A stretch of DNA of 64,000 nucleotides from Gammaproteobacteria bacterium (GCA_012960755.1 DUAT01000041.1:1-64000), one strand, 5' to 3'. Positions 8,627 through 17,120 are shown, counted from the stretch's first letter. Notes: generated by a model from the letters alone, not told the origin. Program-made: numbers and translations.

Positions 8627-9688
8627 CTAGGCTGCCAGTCCCTGGAGTCTGGCGGCTTGTTCTCGCAGCAACTCCGGTGATCCGAGTAACTGTCGGTTAA
8701 AGCCAATACGTTTAAACCAGTAATGCAAGCCGACAAGATCCGTAAAACCCATCCCGCCGTGAACTTCTGTCGAGGTTCTGGCAACGAAAGTAGCCACCTC
8801 ACTAACATGTGCCTTGGTATGGCAGGCGGTCAATCTAGCCTCATTGGGGAGATCGTCAAAGGCATGAGCCGCGTACCAGACCATAGAGCGACAGGGCTCC
8901 AGCCCGGCTGCCATTTCGGCGCACATATGTTTCACCGCCTGGAATGTTGCAATGGCTCGATCAAACTGCTCCCGGCCTTTGGCATAGGTCACCGCCTGGT
9001 CAATCATATTTTGGCCGGCACCCAGTGAATCTGCGGATAACATGATACGGCCAATATCGATGGCATTTTCAAACACACTGACATCATCGCTTATCAATTC
9101 TGCCTCTGCATCATTGAAACTGAGTTCACAGGTCGATCTGGTCTTGTCGATGCTGGTGAGATTTTTTCGACCCAGGACGTCTTTATTCACCAGATACAAT
9201 TGCTTGTCATTGGCTGCAACCAGGTAATGGTCGGCGTTGGAATCCAGCACGAAGATCGATGTGCCGTTTAGTTTTCCATTGGCAGCAGATACCCCGGCGT
9301 CGTTTCGCGAGGCCATGGCTTCGCCAAAAGCAATGCCGATCCGGCAAGTACCGGACGCGATGTTTGAGACCAGGTCCTCTCGCTTGTTGGCACTGAGTAA
9401 CACGGTGGGTGCGATAACCGCACTGCTGATAAATGGCGAGGGGGTGACGTTGTAACCCAGTAGTTCTGAAATAATGGCCGCTTCCATCGTGCCGAGACCG
9501 ACACCGCCAAGATTTTCGGGGATGAGGAGACCAGGAATACCCAGTTCTGTCAGCCCTTGCCAGACGCTGCTGTCGTCAATATCACCGGCGGCGATCTTGC
9601 GAACCGTATCAAGTGGTACCTGGTCTTGCAGGAATCGATTCACGCTATCCTGTAGCAGAGTCTGTTCTTCTGATAGTCCGAATTCCAT
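8627..9688 (-). CDS. Acyl-CoA dehydrogenase, shorter subunit-like
   Basis: This 353-residue protein has the three-part acyl-CoA dehydrogenase fold: an N-terminal helical domain starting FGLSEEQTLLQDSVNRFL, a degraded middle beta domain, and a C-terminal helical domain with REQFDRAIATFQAVKHMCAEM and EVHGGMGFTDLVGLHYWFKR. The middle domain lacks the usual clear flavin-contact run (CxTEPxAGSD), and the protein is shorter than the usual 380-400 residues. That is typical of the partner subunit in heteromeric enzymes. It converges with the FAD-oxidase gene (4-bp gap) and lies 32 bp downstream of the longer dehydrogenase gene, so the two are probably co-transcribed and assemble together. Confidence 0.88.
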   Translation of the reverse strand: MEFGLSEEQTLLQDSVNRFLQDQVPLDTVRKIAAGDIDDSSVWQGLTELGIPGLLIPENLGGVGLGTMEAAIISELLGYNVTPSPFISSAVIAPTVLLSANKREDLVSNIASGTCRIGIAFGEAMASRNDAGVSAANGKLNGTSIFVLDSNADHYLVAANDKQLYLVNKDVLGRKNLTSIDKTRSTCELSFNDAEAELISDDVSVFENAIDIGRIMLSADSLGAGQNMIDQAVTYAKGREQFDRAIATFQAVKHMCAEMAAGLEPCRSMVWYAAHAFDDLPNEARLTACHTKAHVSEVATFVARTSTEVHGGMGFTDLVGLHYWFKRIGFNRQLLGSPELLREQAARLQGLAA

Positions 9689-9720
9689 TATGTTCTCCTG
9701 ATGCTGCTTCTAATCGCCGC

Positions 9721-10908
9721 TTACGATTTAACGATGCGAGGTTCGCGAGGCATATCAAGACCTCTTTCACTGATAATGTTTTTTTGAATCTGGGAGGTAC
9801 CACCACCAATCATTAAACCGAGCTGGTACATATACTGACTCTGCCATGATCCGTTGTTGCGGGTGTACGGGTTATCCCCGTAGGAGAGTCCGATTTCACC
9901 CATGATATCGATGGCCAGACCTTCGATATCGTGTCTTAACTCTGTGCCTTGTAACTTGACGACCATTCTTGCCAGGGTAGCATCCTGTCCGGGGTTGATC
10001 CTTGACGAAAGCACACGCATGTCATTGAACTGCAAAGCCATCACGCGACCTTGCAGTTTCATCAGGCGGTCACGATAAACCGGGTGGTCCAACAGGCGTT
10101 CGCCGCTCAAGGATTCTTTTTTCATCAGATCGATCAGCGAATTCAATCGGGCGTTTGCCGCATCGGGATTCCCTAACATGTCTCTTTCGTTGCCAAGAAT
10201 TGAATTGGCGACCTGCCAGCCTTGGCCACGGTTACCGACGATTTGATTTTTGGGTACTCGAACGTCAGTGAAAAAAACCTCATTGAAGTTAGCTGCGCCG
10301 GTCATATCAACCAGGGGTCGAATTTCAATACCGGGGGTGTCCATTTTGAAGAGCAAAAAGGAAATTCCATGGTGCTTCTTGGCGTCAGGCTCAGTGCGGA
10401 CCAAACAGAATATCCAGTGGGCCAGGTGGGCGGTACTGGTCCAGATTTTTTGTCCGTTCACCACCCATTCGTCGCCATCGAGTTCGGCTTTGGTTCTTAA
10501 ACTGGCAAGGTCGCTTCCGGCACCCGGCTCTGAATAACCCTGACACCAGACGATGTCGCCTTCGAGGGTGGCCTGAATAAATTCCTTTTTCTGCGCTTCG
10601 CTACCGACTTCGAGCAACGTTGGCACCAGCATGGAAATTCCCTGCCCACCCATGCCACCGGGCACACCGGCCGTGGCGAATTCCTCGGAGATAATGCGTG
10701 ATTTGATGATGTCGGGTTTGGCACCGAAGCCGCCGTATTTTTTAGGGATGGTCCTGGCGGTGTAGCCGTTTTCTATCAGGCGTTTTTGCCACGCAAGTCC
10801 AACCTCGGGGCCGGATTTATTACCGGGTGCTTTATCGCGGTTGCTCTCAATAAAGTCCCGAACTTCAGTTCGAAACGTGTCGTATTCAGTGCCGAATGAC
10901 AAGTCCAT
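9721..10908 (-). CDS. Acyl-CoA dehydrogenase, full-length subunit
   Basis: I start at the ATG at 10908 (MDLSFGTEYDTF) because a strong GGGGGA ribosome site lies just upstream; an in-frame ATG at 10974 would add 22 residues without family similarity. The 395-residue product carries the flavin and substrate motif CQGYSEPGAGSDLASL, the KIWTSTAH stretch and the C-terminal GGGTSQIQKNIISERGL typical of FadE proteins. It oxidises acyl-CoA to trans-2-enoyl-CoA and passes electrons to ETF. Next to a shorter, degenerate-looking homologue it resembles the alpha2beta2 dehydrogenases known from steroid side-chain breakdown in actinobacteria. The chain type it accepts is not evident. Confidence 0.92.
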   Translation of the reverse strand: MDLSFGTEYDTFRTEVRDFIESNRDKAPGNKSGPEVGLAWQKRLIENGYTARTIPKKYGGFGAKPDIIKSRIISEEFATAGVPGGMGGQGISMLVPTLLEVGSEAQKKEFIQATLEGDIVWCQGYSEPGAGSDLASLRTKAELDGDEWVVNGQKIWTSTAHLAHWIFCLVRTEPDAKKHHGISFLLFKMDTPGIEIRPLVDMTGAANFNEVFFTDVRVPKNQIVGNRGQGWQVANSILGNERDMLGNPDAANARLNSLIDLMKKESLSGERLLDHPVYRDRLMKLQGRVMALQFNDMRVLSSRINPGQDATLARMVVKLQGTELRHDIEGLAIDIMGEIGLSYGDNPYTRNNGSWQSQYMYQLGLMIGGGTSQIQKNIISERGLDMPREPRIVKS

Positions 10909-11067
10909 GACGATTCCCCCGCTTAACAGATGCTTTGACAGATGCCTTGACAGACAGTGCAGGGAATATAGCAATTCAGCTGGATTGGTGCGACTGTATG
11001 TTTAGTGTGAATGGCTCGGGTATCACGCTATAAATGTGGAGTTTTTAGGTGCACGTCCGAAAAAAAC

Positions 11068-11412
11068 CTAGCGCTTTCGCAGACTTTCCATCTTGATATT
11101 GTGGGTCACCAGAGCCTGACGCAGTTTATCCAGAAGGTCCTGGCGAGCTTCCCGGTCTTTGGACTTATCCATCGTCTTGATTTCTTCCTTGAGCACAGAG
11201 ATTTGTCGTTTAAGGTCGACTTCCTGGGGTTCAATCCCGGCATTCTTCAGTATCGAGTAGGTCATCCTGAGATGTTCAGGGGTACGTTTCCACTCGGACA
11301 AATCCAGTGATTTCCCTTTGATGGATAGCCTGTCCGGATCGCCATTCTCGATGGATTTACGAATTATCACTTCGACGGCATCGTAGATTTTCATATGTTG
11401 ATTATACCCCAT
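11068..11412 (-). CDS. DUF1992 (DnaJ-C28-like) domain protein
   Basis: This small basic protein of 108-114 residues matches the DUF1992 family (E. coli YhdN, the conserved domain of DNAJC28): a helical start, then a GDPDRLSIKGKSLDL turn, a TPEHLRMTYSILKNAG stretch (family core PPELRAGYRLLKNAG) and a long charged helix. Its biochemical function is unknown. Two starts are possible, ATG 11412 (MGYNQHMK) and ATG 11394 (MKIYD); the second matches typical family length better, but neither has a strong ribosome site. It is divergent from the peroxiredoxin gene. Confidence 0.75.
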   Translation of the reverse strand: MGYNQHMKIYDAVEVIIRKSIENGDPDRLSIKGKSLDLSEWKRTPEHLRMTYSILKNAGIEPQEVDLKRQISVLKEEIKTMDKSKDREARQDLLDKLRQALVTHNIKMESLRKR

Positions 11413-11483
11413 GAGGCACCAGGGGTTGAACTGGAGCCCGGTTCAGGACAGACTTGCGCTCCTTTAAAGAACAGGAGATACAT

Positions 11484-11963
11484 ATGGCCCTTCAAGTGGG
11501 AGACAAGATTCCTGAGGTCACCATGAAAGTCATGGGAGACAAAGGTCCCCAGGATCTGAGCGCAGACGCGCTGTTTGCAGGTAAAAAAGTTGTCCTGTTC
11601 GCCGTCCCGGGTGCATTTACACCCACCTGTAGTGCAGCTCACCTGCCTGGATTTGTTGTGAATGCGGACAAAATCAAGGAAAAAGGTGTCGACAGTGTGG
11701 TCTGTTTGTCCGTCAACGATGCATTCGTTATGGATGCGTGGGGCAAGGATAGAAATGCCGAAGAACTGATTATGGCCGCTGACGGCAATGGTGACTTCAC
11801 CAAAGCCATGGGTTTGGAATTGGACGGTTCCGGTTTTGGTCTTGGGACTCGCTCCCAGCGATATGCGTTGATAGCAGAAGATGGCGTGATCAGTACGTTG
11901 AATGTGGAATCAGGTCCCGGTTTGGATGTGAGTTCCGCAGAGACCATCCTGGCTGCGTTATAG
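11484..11963 (+). CDS. Peroxiredoxin, Prx5/AhpE-like (thiol peroxidase)
   Basis: The 159-residue protein starts at ATG 11484, 6 bases after an AGGAGA ribosome site; the longer frame from 11454 adds no conserved residues. It is a Prx5-type peroxiredoxin: the active-site stretch VPGAFTPTCSAAHLPGF contains the peroxidatic Cys49, with the conserved Thr and Pro before it. The only other Cys is Cys74, so it is either a 1-Cys enzyme or an atypical 2-Cys enzyme. It reduces H2O2 and organic hydroperoxides at the expense of glutathione/glutaredoxin or thioredoxin. A cytoplasmic location is expected, since no signal peptide is present. Confidence 0.92.
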   Translation: MALQVGDKIPEVTMKVMGDKGPQDLSADALFAGKKVVLFAVPGAFTPTCSAAHLPGFVVNADKIKEKGVDSVVCLSVNDAFVMDAWGKDRNAEELIMAADGNGDFTKAMGLELDGSGFGLGTRSQRYALIAEDGVISTLNVESGPGLDVSSAETILAAL

Positions 11964-12068
11964 CCTTATAGTCAGATCTTTGTATTTCAACAATAGGTTT
12001 GGCCTGAACAACTGGGATATTGTGCGAATGGAGGATCCTGCCGGTCAGGGTCCTGCGTTACGCTTGCA

Positions 12069-12977
12069 ATGAGCCTGGAACCCTGGGTCTTCTGGACCCT
12101 TCTGGCAGCCTCCATGCAAGCGGTGCGGACAGCAGGGCAGAGACACCTGACCAGTGAAATCACGCCCCTTGCGGCAACCCTGGTTCGTTATCTGTTTGGA
12201 CTGCCTTTCGTGGCCTTGTGGCTGGCCTATGTGTCGAGCACCTACCTCTCGGTAGAGGGGAATACGGCTCTACCTTCCCTTAATCTCACATTCTTGCGGT
12301 CTGCATTCTTAGCTGGAATCCTGCAGATTTTTGCAACCGTGTTGCTGATTCAATTGCTGACCCTTAGAAACTTTGCTGTCGGCAGTACGTACGTTAAATC
12401 AGAAATTCTGTTAACCGCTATCATTGGTTACTTCTTCTTTACGGAAGCGATCACCCTGATTGGCTGGGTAGCGATTATAGTGTGTGTCGCAGGGCTGATG
12501 GTGGTCAGCATTTCCAAAAGCGGTGGCCTGAACAGCTTGTGGAACCGGTCTGCGTTGTATGGTCTGGGTTCAGGTTTGTGTTTTGCTTTGACGTCATTGT
12601 TCCTACGACAGGCCAGTCTCTCCCTTGGCGTCGAAGACTCCATGTTAAGCGCAGGCATGACGCTGACCTATATGGTTATCTTGCAGACGATGATTACAGT
12701 CGTCTGGGTGCGGTGGCAACAACCTGGTGAGATCAGCAAGGTATTTCAACAATGGCGACCTGCCCTGTTCGTTGGGATTACCAGTGTGATCGGCTCCGTG
12801 GGATGGTTCACAGCCATGACGCTGGAACTGGCGTCCTACGTTAAGACACTGGGTCAGGTCGAGTTTCTGCTAACAGTATTGATCGCGATCTTTTATTTTA
12901 AAGAGAGACCCACCCGACCCGAGGTGGTTGGCATGTTGCTCATTATCTCGGGCGGAATAGTGCTCCTGCTGAACTAA
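12069..12977 (+). CDS. EamA/DMT-superfamily transporter
   Basis: This 302-residue, strongly hydrophobic protein has two EamA-like repeats, roughly residues 5-145 and 155-300, predicting about ten membrane helices, with the usual repeat-end pattern (YFFFTEAITLIGWVAIIVCVAGL and FYFKERPTRPEVVGMLLIISGGIVLLL). The family contains metabolite and amino-acid exporters of the inner membrane. No substrate can be inferred from sequence. The gene is 105 bp downstream of the peroxiredoxin and converges with the LLM oxidoreductase (11-bp gap). No ribosome site of note was seen at the ATG. Confidence 0.85.
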   Translation: MSLEPWVFWTLLAASMQAVRTAGQRHLTSEITPLAATLVRYLFGLPFVALWLAYVSSTYLSVEGNTALPSLNLTFLRSAFLAGILQIFATVLLIQLLTLRNFAVGSTYVKSEILLTAIIGYFFFTEAITLIGWVAIIVCVAGLMVVSISKSGGLNSLWNRSALYGLGSGLCFALTSLFLRQASLSLGVEDSMLSAGMTLTYMVILQTMITVVWVRWQQPGEISKVFQQWRPALFVGITSVIGSVGWFTAMTLELASYVKTLGQVEFLLTVLIAIFYFKERPTRPEVVGMLLIISGGIVLLLN

Positions 12978-12988
12978 ATTAAAATAGC

Positions 12989-13828
12989 CTATCTAACCTG
13001 CTCGACAACCGCCGCGATCTTGTCCAGTTGTGCCAGTACCTTATCCGGTTCAGATTGTGGCAGGCCAAAAATCATTTCTGTGAATCCCTGGTCGAGTCTG
13101 CCCTTAACAGCATCGGCATCCGCTGGCGCGCCAAACAGGGCAATCGTGATGTCATTGATATCACGGCCGCGTTTGTCACATGCTGCCTTCAGGTTCTCCA
13201 TGCCACCGCTACCGGCACCGCCAATTGGCATCCAGCCGTCGCAGTAGTCTGCAACCCGATCAAAAGCCCATTTGGAATTTGCCCCCAGCCAGATAGGCGG
13301 TCCACCAGCCTGCACTGGTTTTGGCCAGGACCAGATGGGGTCGAAGTTGACGTGGTCACCGTGGAACTCGGCTTCATCCTGGGACCAGATCTGTTTCATG
13401 GCAAGAATTTTCTCGCGCACAATCGCCCAGCGATGCTTATAGTTTGCGCCATGGTTTTCCATTTCTTCGACATTCCAACCAGCACCAATGCCTAGAACAA
13501 ATCGCCCGCCGGAAATGACATCCAGGGATGCGCATTCTTTTGCAAGGGTAATCGGATCGCGTTCGATAACAAGGCATATCCCAGTACCGATGGTGATACG
13601 TGTGGTCACGGCAGCCGCTGCAGTCAGGGCGACAAAAGGGTCGTGGCTGCGCCAGTACCAGTCAGGCAGATCGGTCCCTCCTGGAAAGGGTGTCTTGCGG
13701 GATGTTGGTATATGGGTATGCTCGGGGAAAAACAGGGAATCGAGCCCGCGTTCCTCCACGGCCCTGGCGATGTCCATGGGTTGGATTGTCTGGTCAGTTG
13801 GGAAGATTTGTACACCGAAATTTGCCAT
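12989..13828 (-). CDS. LLM-class (luciferase-like) oxidoreductase
   Basis: The 279-residue protein belongs to the luciferase-like TIM-barrel family, in the group usually annotated as F420-dependent (TIGR03619 type). Visible features are ARAVEERGLDSLFFPEH near the N-terminus, the ITIGTGICLV strand, SGGRFVLGIGAGWNVEEM and the C-terminal RVADYCDGWMPIG. Such enzymes use reduced flavin or F420 for oxidoreduction or monooxygenation. Whether this organism makes F420 cannot be seen here, and FMNH2 is the alternative. It lies between an exporter gene and an epoxide-hydrolase-like gene on the other strand, in the presumed catabolic region. A second member is present at 19634-20437. Confidence 0.85.
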   Translation of the reverse strand: MANFGVQIFPTDQTIQPMDIARAVEERGLDSLFFPEHTHIPTSRKTPFPGGTDLPDWYWRSHDPFVALTAAAAVTTRITIGTGICLVIERDPITLAKECASLDVISGGRFVLGIGAGWNVEEMENHGANYKHRWAIVREKILAMKQIWSQDEAEFHGDHVNFDPIWSWPKPVQAGGPPIWLGANSKWAFDRVADYCDGWMPIGGAGSGGMENLKAACDKRGRDINDITIALFGAPADADAVKGRLDQGFTEMIFGLPQSEPDKVLAQLDKIAAVVEQVR

Positions 13829-13958
13829 TGATTCACTCCATTGCTGATTTTTCAGTCAGAATACTAGAAACTCATCACCACGCCAACGTGCAGTTCACGT
13901 GTACAATTGTCCCCCAAGGGGATCCTGATCGATCCATGATATATAAAGAAGGATATTT

Positions 13959-14330
13959 ATGAACACAAACGTGCAGGTAATACAGGATTTTATCAACGCC
14001 TGGTCCAATCTGGATGCAGATGAACTGGTCGAGTATTTTACCGATGACGGGATCTACTACAATATGCCTGCTCAACCCGTTCAGGGGCGAGAGAAGCTAA
14101 GGGCATTTATCGGCGGATTCATTTCGAGCTGGACCAAAACCACCTGGGATACGGTCAATATTATGGGCGAAGGCAACGTCGTATTTGCAGAACGCCTGGA
14201 CCGCACCGTGGCGGGTGAGGTGAATGTTGATCTACCCTGTTGTGGTGTATTTGAAATGGAAGATGGGAAAATTAAAGTCTGGCGTGACTATTTTGATATG
14301 GCGACTTTTACCCAACCGTTTTCGACGTAA
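13959..14330 (+). CDS. Limonene-1,2-epoxide hydrolase-like SnoaL/NTF2-fold protein
   Basis: The 123-residue protein has the NTF2-like cone fold and keeps the limonene-epoxide hydrolase (LEH) residues: AERLDRT supplies the Arg-x-Asp pair and WRDYFDM the second catalytic Asp, matching the Asp-Arg-Asp triad of LEH. LEH opens epoxides in a single step to diols. An AAGAAGG ribosome site precedes ATG 13959. Divergent from the LLM oxidoreductase and close to P450 and GST genes, it could hydrate an epoxide made by the P450. The NTF2 fold is also used by steroid isomerases and SnoaL cyclases, but the LEH-type residues make hydrolase activity the better guess. Confidence 0.72.
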   Translation: MNTNVQVIQDFINAWSNLDADELVEYFTDDGIYYNMPAQPVQGREKLRAFIGGFISSWTKTTWDTVNIMGEGNVVFAERLDRTVAGEVNVDLPCCGVFEMEDGKIKVWRDYFDMATFTQPFST

Positions 14331-14379
14331 GGTTGCGGCTAAGCTTGCCATAATCCAACCACAATGATTCACTCTAGTT

Positions 14380-15660
14380 ATGGCAGACCCATTACCGGAG
14401 GGACCAACCGAATTGCGGCGCAGTAGAGGTCGCTGGCCCAGAACGTTCGATGCGTTTCAAGATACCAACTTTCGTTGGTTTTTTATCTCCCTGTTTGGCA
14501 GCTTTTCCGCGATGAACATGCAAATGTTTGTACGCGGTTGGCTGGTTTTTGAAATTACCGGTTCGTATGAAAAACTGGGCTGGATGACCGCAGCGGGTGG
14601 TATTGTTGGTTTGTTTGCGGCTCCCATGGGTGGGGTGGTCGCAGACAGGGTCCGGCAAAAAAAGACCATCATCCAGGTTTGCCAGGGAGCCAATGCCTTG
14701 ATTGCCCTTGGTATTGGCGTACTGGTTAGTTTGGGAATGCTGGAATTTGTCCATCTGTTGACCGCATCGATTCTGCAGGGTGTGTCGATGAGTGCGATGA
14801 TGCCAGCCCGGCAGGCACTCACAAAAGATGTCGTTGGTATCCGACGGCTGACCAATGCGATTGCACTCAACACGTCTGGAATGAATACCGCACGATTGTT
14901 GCTGCCGGGTCTTGCCGGAGGCATGGTCGCTGCGCTGGGTGGGGGTGATGGCAATATTGACCCGGCCCAGTGGGTGTATTACTTCATGGCACTGCTCTAT
15001 CTGTTCACCGTCGTCATGCTGTTTAAAGTCAAGGTGGAAGATTCAGCACAGGAGCGACCTGCGGAGCCTATGATGGTTGAGCTTGTTTCAGGATTTCGAT
15101 ACGTGCGGGAGACGCCGGTGATTCTCATGTTGCTGGTTTGTAACTTTCTCATGGTATTTTTCAGTCTGACCTATTTCATGTTGTTGCCAGGATTCGCCAA
15201 ACAGGTGCTCGACGCGGGACCGGACAGGTTAGGCATACTGATCTCTATTTCTGGTGTGGGCTCGCTGGTGGGGTCATTGCTTATCGCATCCATGGGGAAT
15301 CGTCATCGCGCCCGGGTACTGCTGTATGGTGCAATGTTGCTGGGGATTTCTCTGGTGCTGTTCGCTTCTTCGACGAATTACTGGCTGTCTGTTGCTCTGC
15401 TGACTTTTGTGGGTCTGGGTCAATCTGCGAGGATGTCATTGTCAAACGTCTTGATACAGTCGTATGTGGATGATGAATACAGGGGCCGTGTGATGAGCAT
15501 TTACATGCTTGAAATGTCTGTGCTTGCTATTGCGATCTACCCGATTAGTATTGTTGCCGACAGGATTGGGCCACAATGGGCCGTTGGCGTATCCGGCGCT
15601 TGTTTGATCCTGTTGGTGATGATTCTGTTTCTAATACCCGCCTATCGCGACCTCGACTAA
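14380..15660 (+). CDS. MFS transporter, EntS/MFS_3-like
   Basis: The 426-residue membrane protein has about twelve predicted helices and the MFS loop signature GVVADRVRQKKT after helix 2. It groups with the EntS/MFS_3 exporters that start with a soluble N-terminus followed by FRWFFISLFGSFSAMNMQMFVRGWLVFEITGS. Members export siderophores or drugs, but most are unassigned. It lies 49 bp downstream of the epoxide-hydrolase-like gene and 37 bp upstream of the response regulator on the same strand. The cargo is unknown; no binding-site residues specific for a class can be read. Confidence 0.88.
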   Translation: MADPLPEGPTELRRSRGRWPRTFDAFQDTNFRWFFISLFGSFSAMNMQMFVRGWLVFEITGSYEKLGWMTAAGGIVGLFAAPMGGVVADRVRQKKTIIQVCQGANALIALGIGVLVSLGMLEFVHLLTASILQGVSMSAMMPARQALTKDVVGIRRLTNAIALNTSGMNTARLLLPGLAGGMVAALGGGDGNIDPAQWVYYFMALLYLFTVVMLFKVKVEDSAQERPAEPMMVELVSGFRYVRETPVILMLLVCNFLMVFFSLTYFMLLPGFAKQVLDAGPDRLGILISISGVGSLVGSLLIASMGNRHRARVLLYGAMLLGISLVLFASSTNYWLSVALLTFVGLGQSARMSLSNVLIQSYVDDEYRGRVMSIYMLEMSVLAIAIYPISIVADRIGPQWAVGVSGACLILLVMILFLIPAYRDLD

Positions 15661-15697
15661 TGTCATGTATGCTTTGATGAGGTTATAGCCATTAGGT

Positions 15698-16165
15698 GTG
15701 AAAGTGAGTGAACCGAAGACAACAATCCTGGTTGTAGATGACCAGCAGATTGCCCGCCATGCACTCGAAACGATGCTTAACGATGAATACGATGTAATCA
15801 CCGCCGCTTCGGGCAGAGACGCGATAGACGTTGCGCTGGCGAGATTACCGGATCTTGTTCTGCTCGATGTACTGATGCCCGGTATGAATGGTGTTGAAGT
15901 TTGTCAAAAGCTGCAGAATGACCCGTTGACTCAACAGATTCCGGTCATTTTCATAACGGGCTTGGATGACAGGGAAACCGAAGAATCCGGATTTCAGGCA
16001 GGTGCCGTTGACTACATTTATAAACCCCCGGTGGCCGCAAGTGTTAAGGCCCGGATTCGAGTTCAGCTGAAAAGAAAACAGCAGATCCGATTTATTGAAG
16101 CTGTGGCTACTGGCTATTTGAATGATCCTGATAAGATCCGGCAAACCGCCAAAGAACTGCTTTGA
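15698..16165 (+). CDS. Single-domain response regulator
   Basis: The 155-residue protein is a CheY-like receiver with a short helical tail and no output domain. Acidic pocket D14-D15, phosphoacceptor D57 in LVLLDVLMPGMNG, T87 and K109 in YIYKPP are all present, so it should be phosphorylated. It starts at a GTG at 15698; another in-frame GTG at 15704 is possible and neither has a strong ribosome site. No histidine kinase is encoded nearby, so the partner is elsewhere. The tail (about 125-155, FIEAVATGYLNDPDKIRQTAKELL) is helical and may be an interaction segment. The link to the upstream MFS gene is only by proximity. Confidence 0.88.
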   Translation: MKVSEPKTTILVVDDQQIARHALETMLNDEYDVITAASGRDAIDVALARLPDLVLLDVLMPGMNGVEVCQKLQNDPLTQQIPVIFITGLDDRETEESGFQAGAVDYIYKPPVAASVKARIRVQLKRKQQIRFIEAVATGYLNDPDKIRQTAKELL

Positions 16166-16171
16166 AGCTAT

Positions 16172-16208
16172 GGAACCTCTGATTAAGTAGACCTTAATGA
16201 GAGGTTCC
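16172..16208. repeat. Short palindromic repeat, MITE-end pair
   Basis: A 16-bp left arm (16172-16187) and a 16-bp right arm (16193-16208) form an inverted repeat with one mismatch and a 5-base loop, starting 7 bp after the response-regulator stop. The outer nine bases GGAACCTCT are the same as the ends of the 158-bp element at 26906-27063, so this looks like the two ends of that element brought together by loss of its middle. No T-run follows, so a terminator role is possible but unsupported. Confidence 0.7.
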
Positions 16209-16243
16209 CTGAAAACAAATTAAATCTGAACAAGAGAATCCAC

Positions 16244-17101
16244 ATGCCTTATACCTGCTTTGCCGTCAGTATTGACCACAATATCGCCCACATCGTTTTG
16301 AATCGCCCGGAAAAACGCAACAGTATGAACTCTGAATTTTGGGATGAATTGCCCAGAATTGTCGAAGAAATTGATAGCCAAAGCCAGGCTAGAGTGATCG
16401 TCATCTCATCAACGGGCCCGCATTTTTCGTCCGGTCTGGATATTAATTCATTTGTTACCGGTGGTGGCGGTGGTGAACAACCGAGTGCTAAACAGCAGCG
16501 TGCTCGCGGCGAGCGGATGTATCAGAACATTAAACACATGCAAAAAACTTTTACCGTATTGGAAGATTGTCGCATCCCGGTTTTGGTTGCGATCCAGGGA
16601 GGATGTATAGGCGGTGGGGTTGATTTCGCCACGGCTTGTGATATTCGCTATGCCTGTCAGGATACGTTTTTTACGATTTATGAAATTAATATTGGTATGA
16701 CAGCGGATGTTGGCACCTTCCCCAGGTTGGTTAAATTGATACCTGAAGGTGTTGTCAAAGAACTGGCGTATACGGGCCGCCGAATGTCAGCGGAGGAGGC
16801 GAAGTCAGTCGGTCTTGCCAATGCTGTTTTTACCGACCAGCAAACCATGCTGGAAGAGGTGATGAAAGTCGCAGCAGAGATTGCCAGCAAGGCACCATTA
16901 GCGGTTGCGGGTTGCAAGCGACTCATTAATTACTCGCGGGATCACAGTACTGCCGATGGTCTTGATTATATCGGTATCTGGAATGCAAGTATGTTGCAAC
17001 CATCTGAGATGCTTGAAGCCATTACGGCCAATGGTGAGAAGCGTGTTGGAGATTTTGTTGACCTGCCTTCCAGGAAGGCAGGTCTGGATCTGTCATCGTA
17101 A
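16244..17101 (+). CDS. Crotonase: dienoyl-CoA isomerase-like (ECH1 type)
   Basis: This 285-residue crotonase-fold enzyme has the oxyanion-hole segments HFSSGLDINSF (about 60-70) and QGGCIGGGVDFATACDIRY (about 118-136). The stretch FFTIYEINIGMTADVGTFPRL carries E147 and D155 at the positions of the acidic pair of mammalian delta3,5-delta2,4-dienoyl-CoA isomerase (ECH1), rather than the pattern of plain enoyl-CoA hydratases. That enzyme moves double bonds during beta-oxidation of unsaturated chains, which fits the local lipid-catabolic genes. It starts at ATG 16244, with a CAAGAGAA ribosome region, after the palindromic repeat. General enoyl-CoA hydratase activity remains possible. Confidence 0.85.
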   Translation: MPYTCFAVSIDHNIAHIVLNRPEKRNSMNSEFWDELPRIVEEIDSQSQARVIVISSTGPHFSSGLDINSFVTGGGGGEQPSAKQQRARGERMYQNIKHMQKTFTVLEDCRIPVLVAIQGGCIGGGVDFATACDIRYACQDTFFTIYEINIGMTADVGTFPRLVKLIPEGVVKELAYTGRRMSAEEAKSVGLANAVFTDQQTMLEEVMKVAAEIASKAPLAVAGCKRLINYSRDHSTADGLDYIGIWNASMLQPSEMLEAITANGEKRVGDFVDLPSRKAGLDLSS

Positions 17102-17120
17102 AGTCGATTTAAATTCCTCG

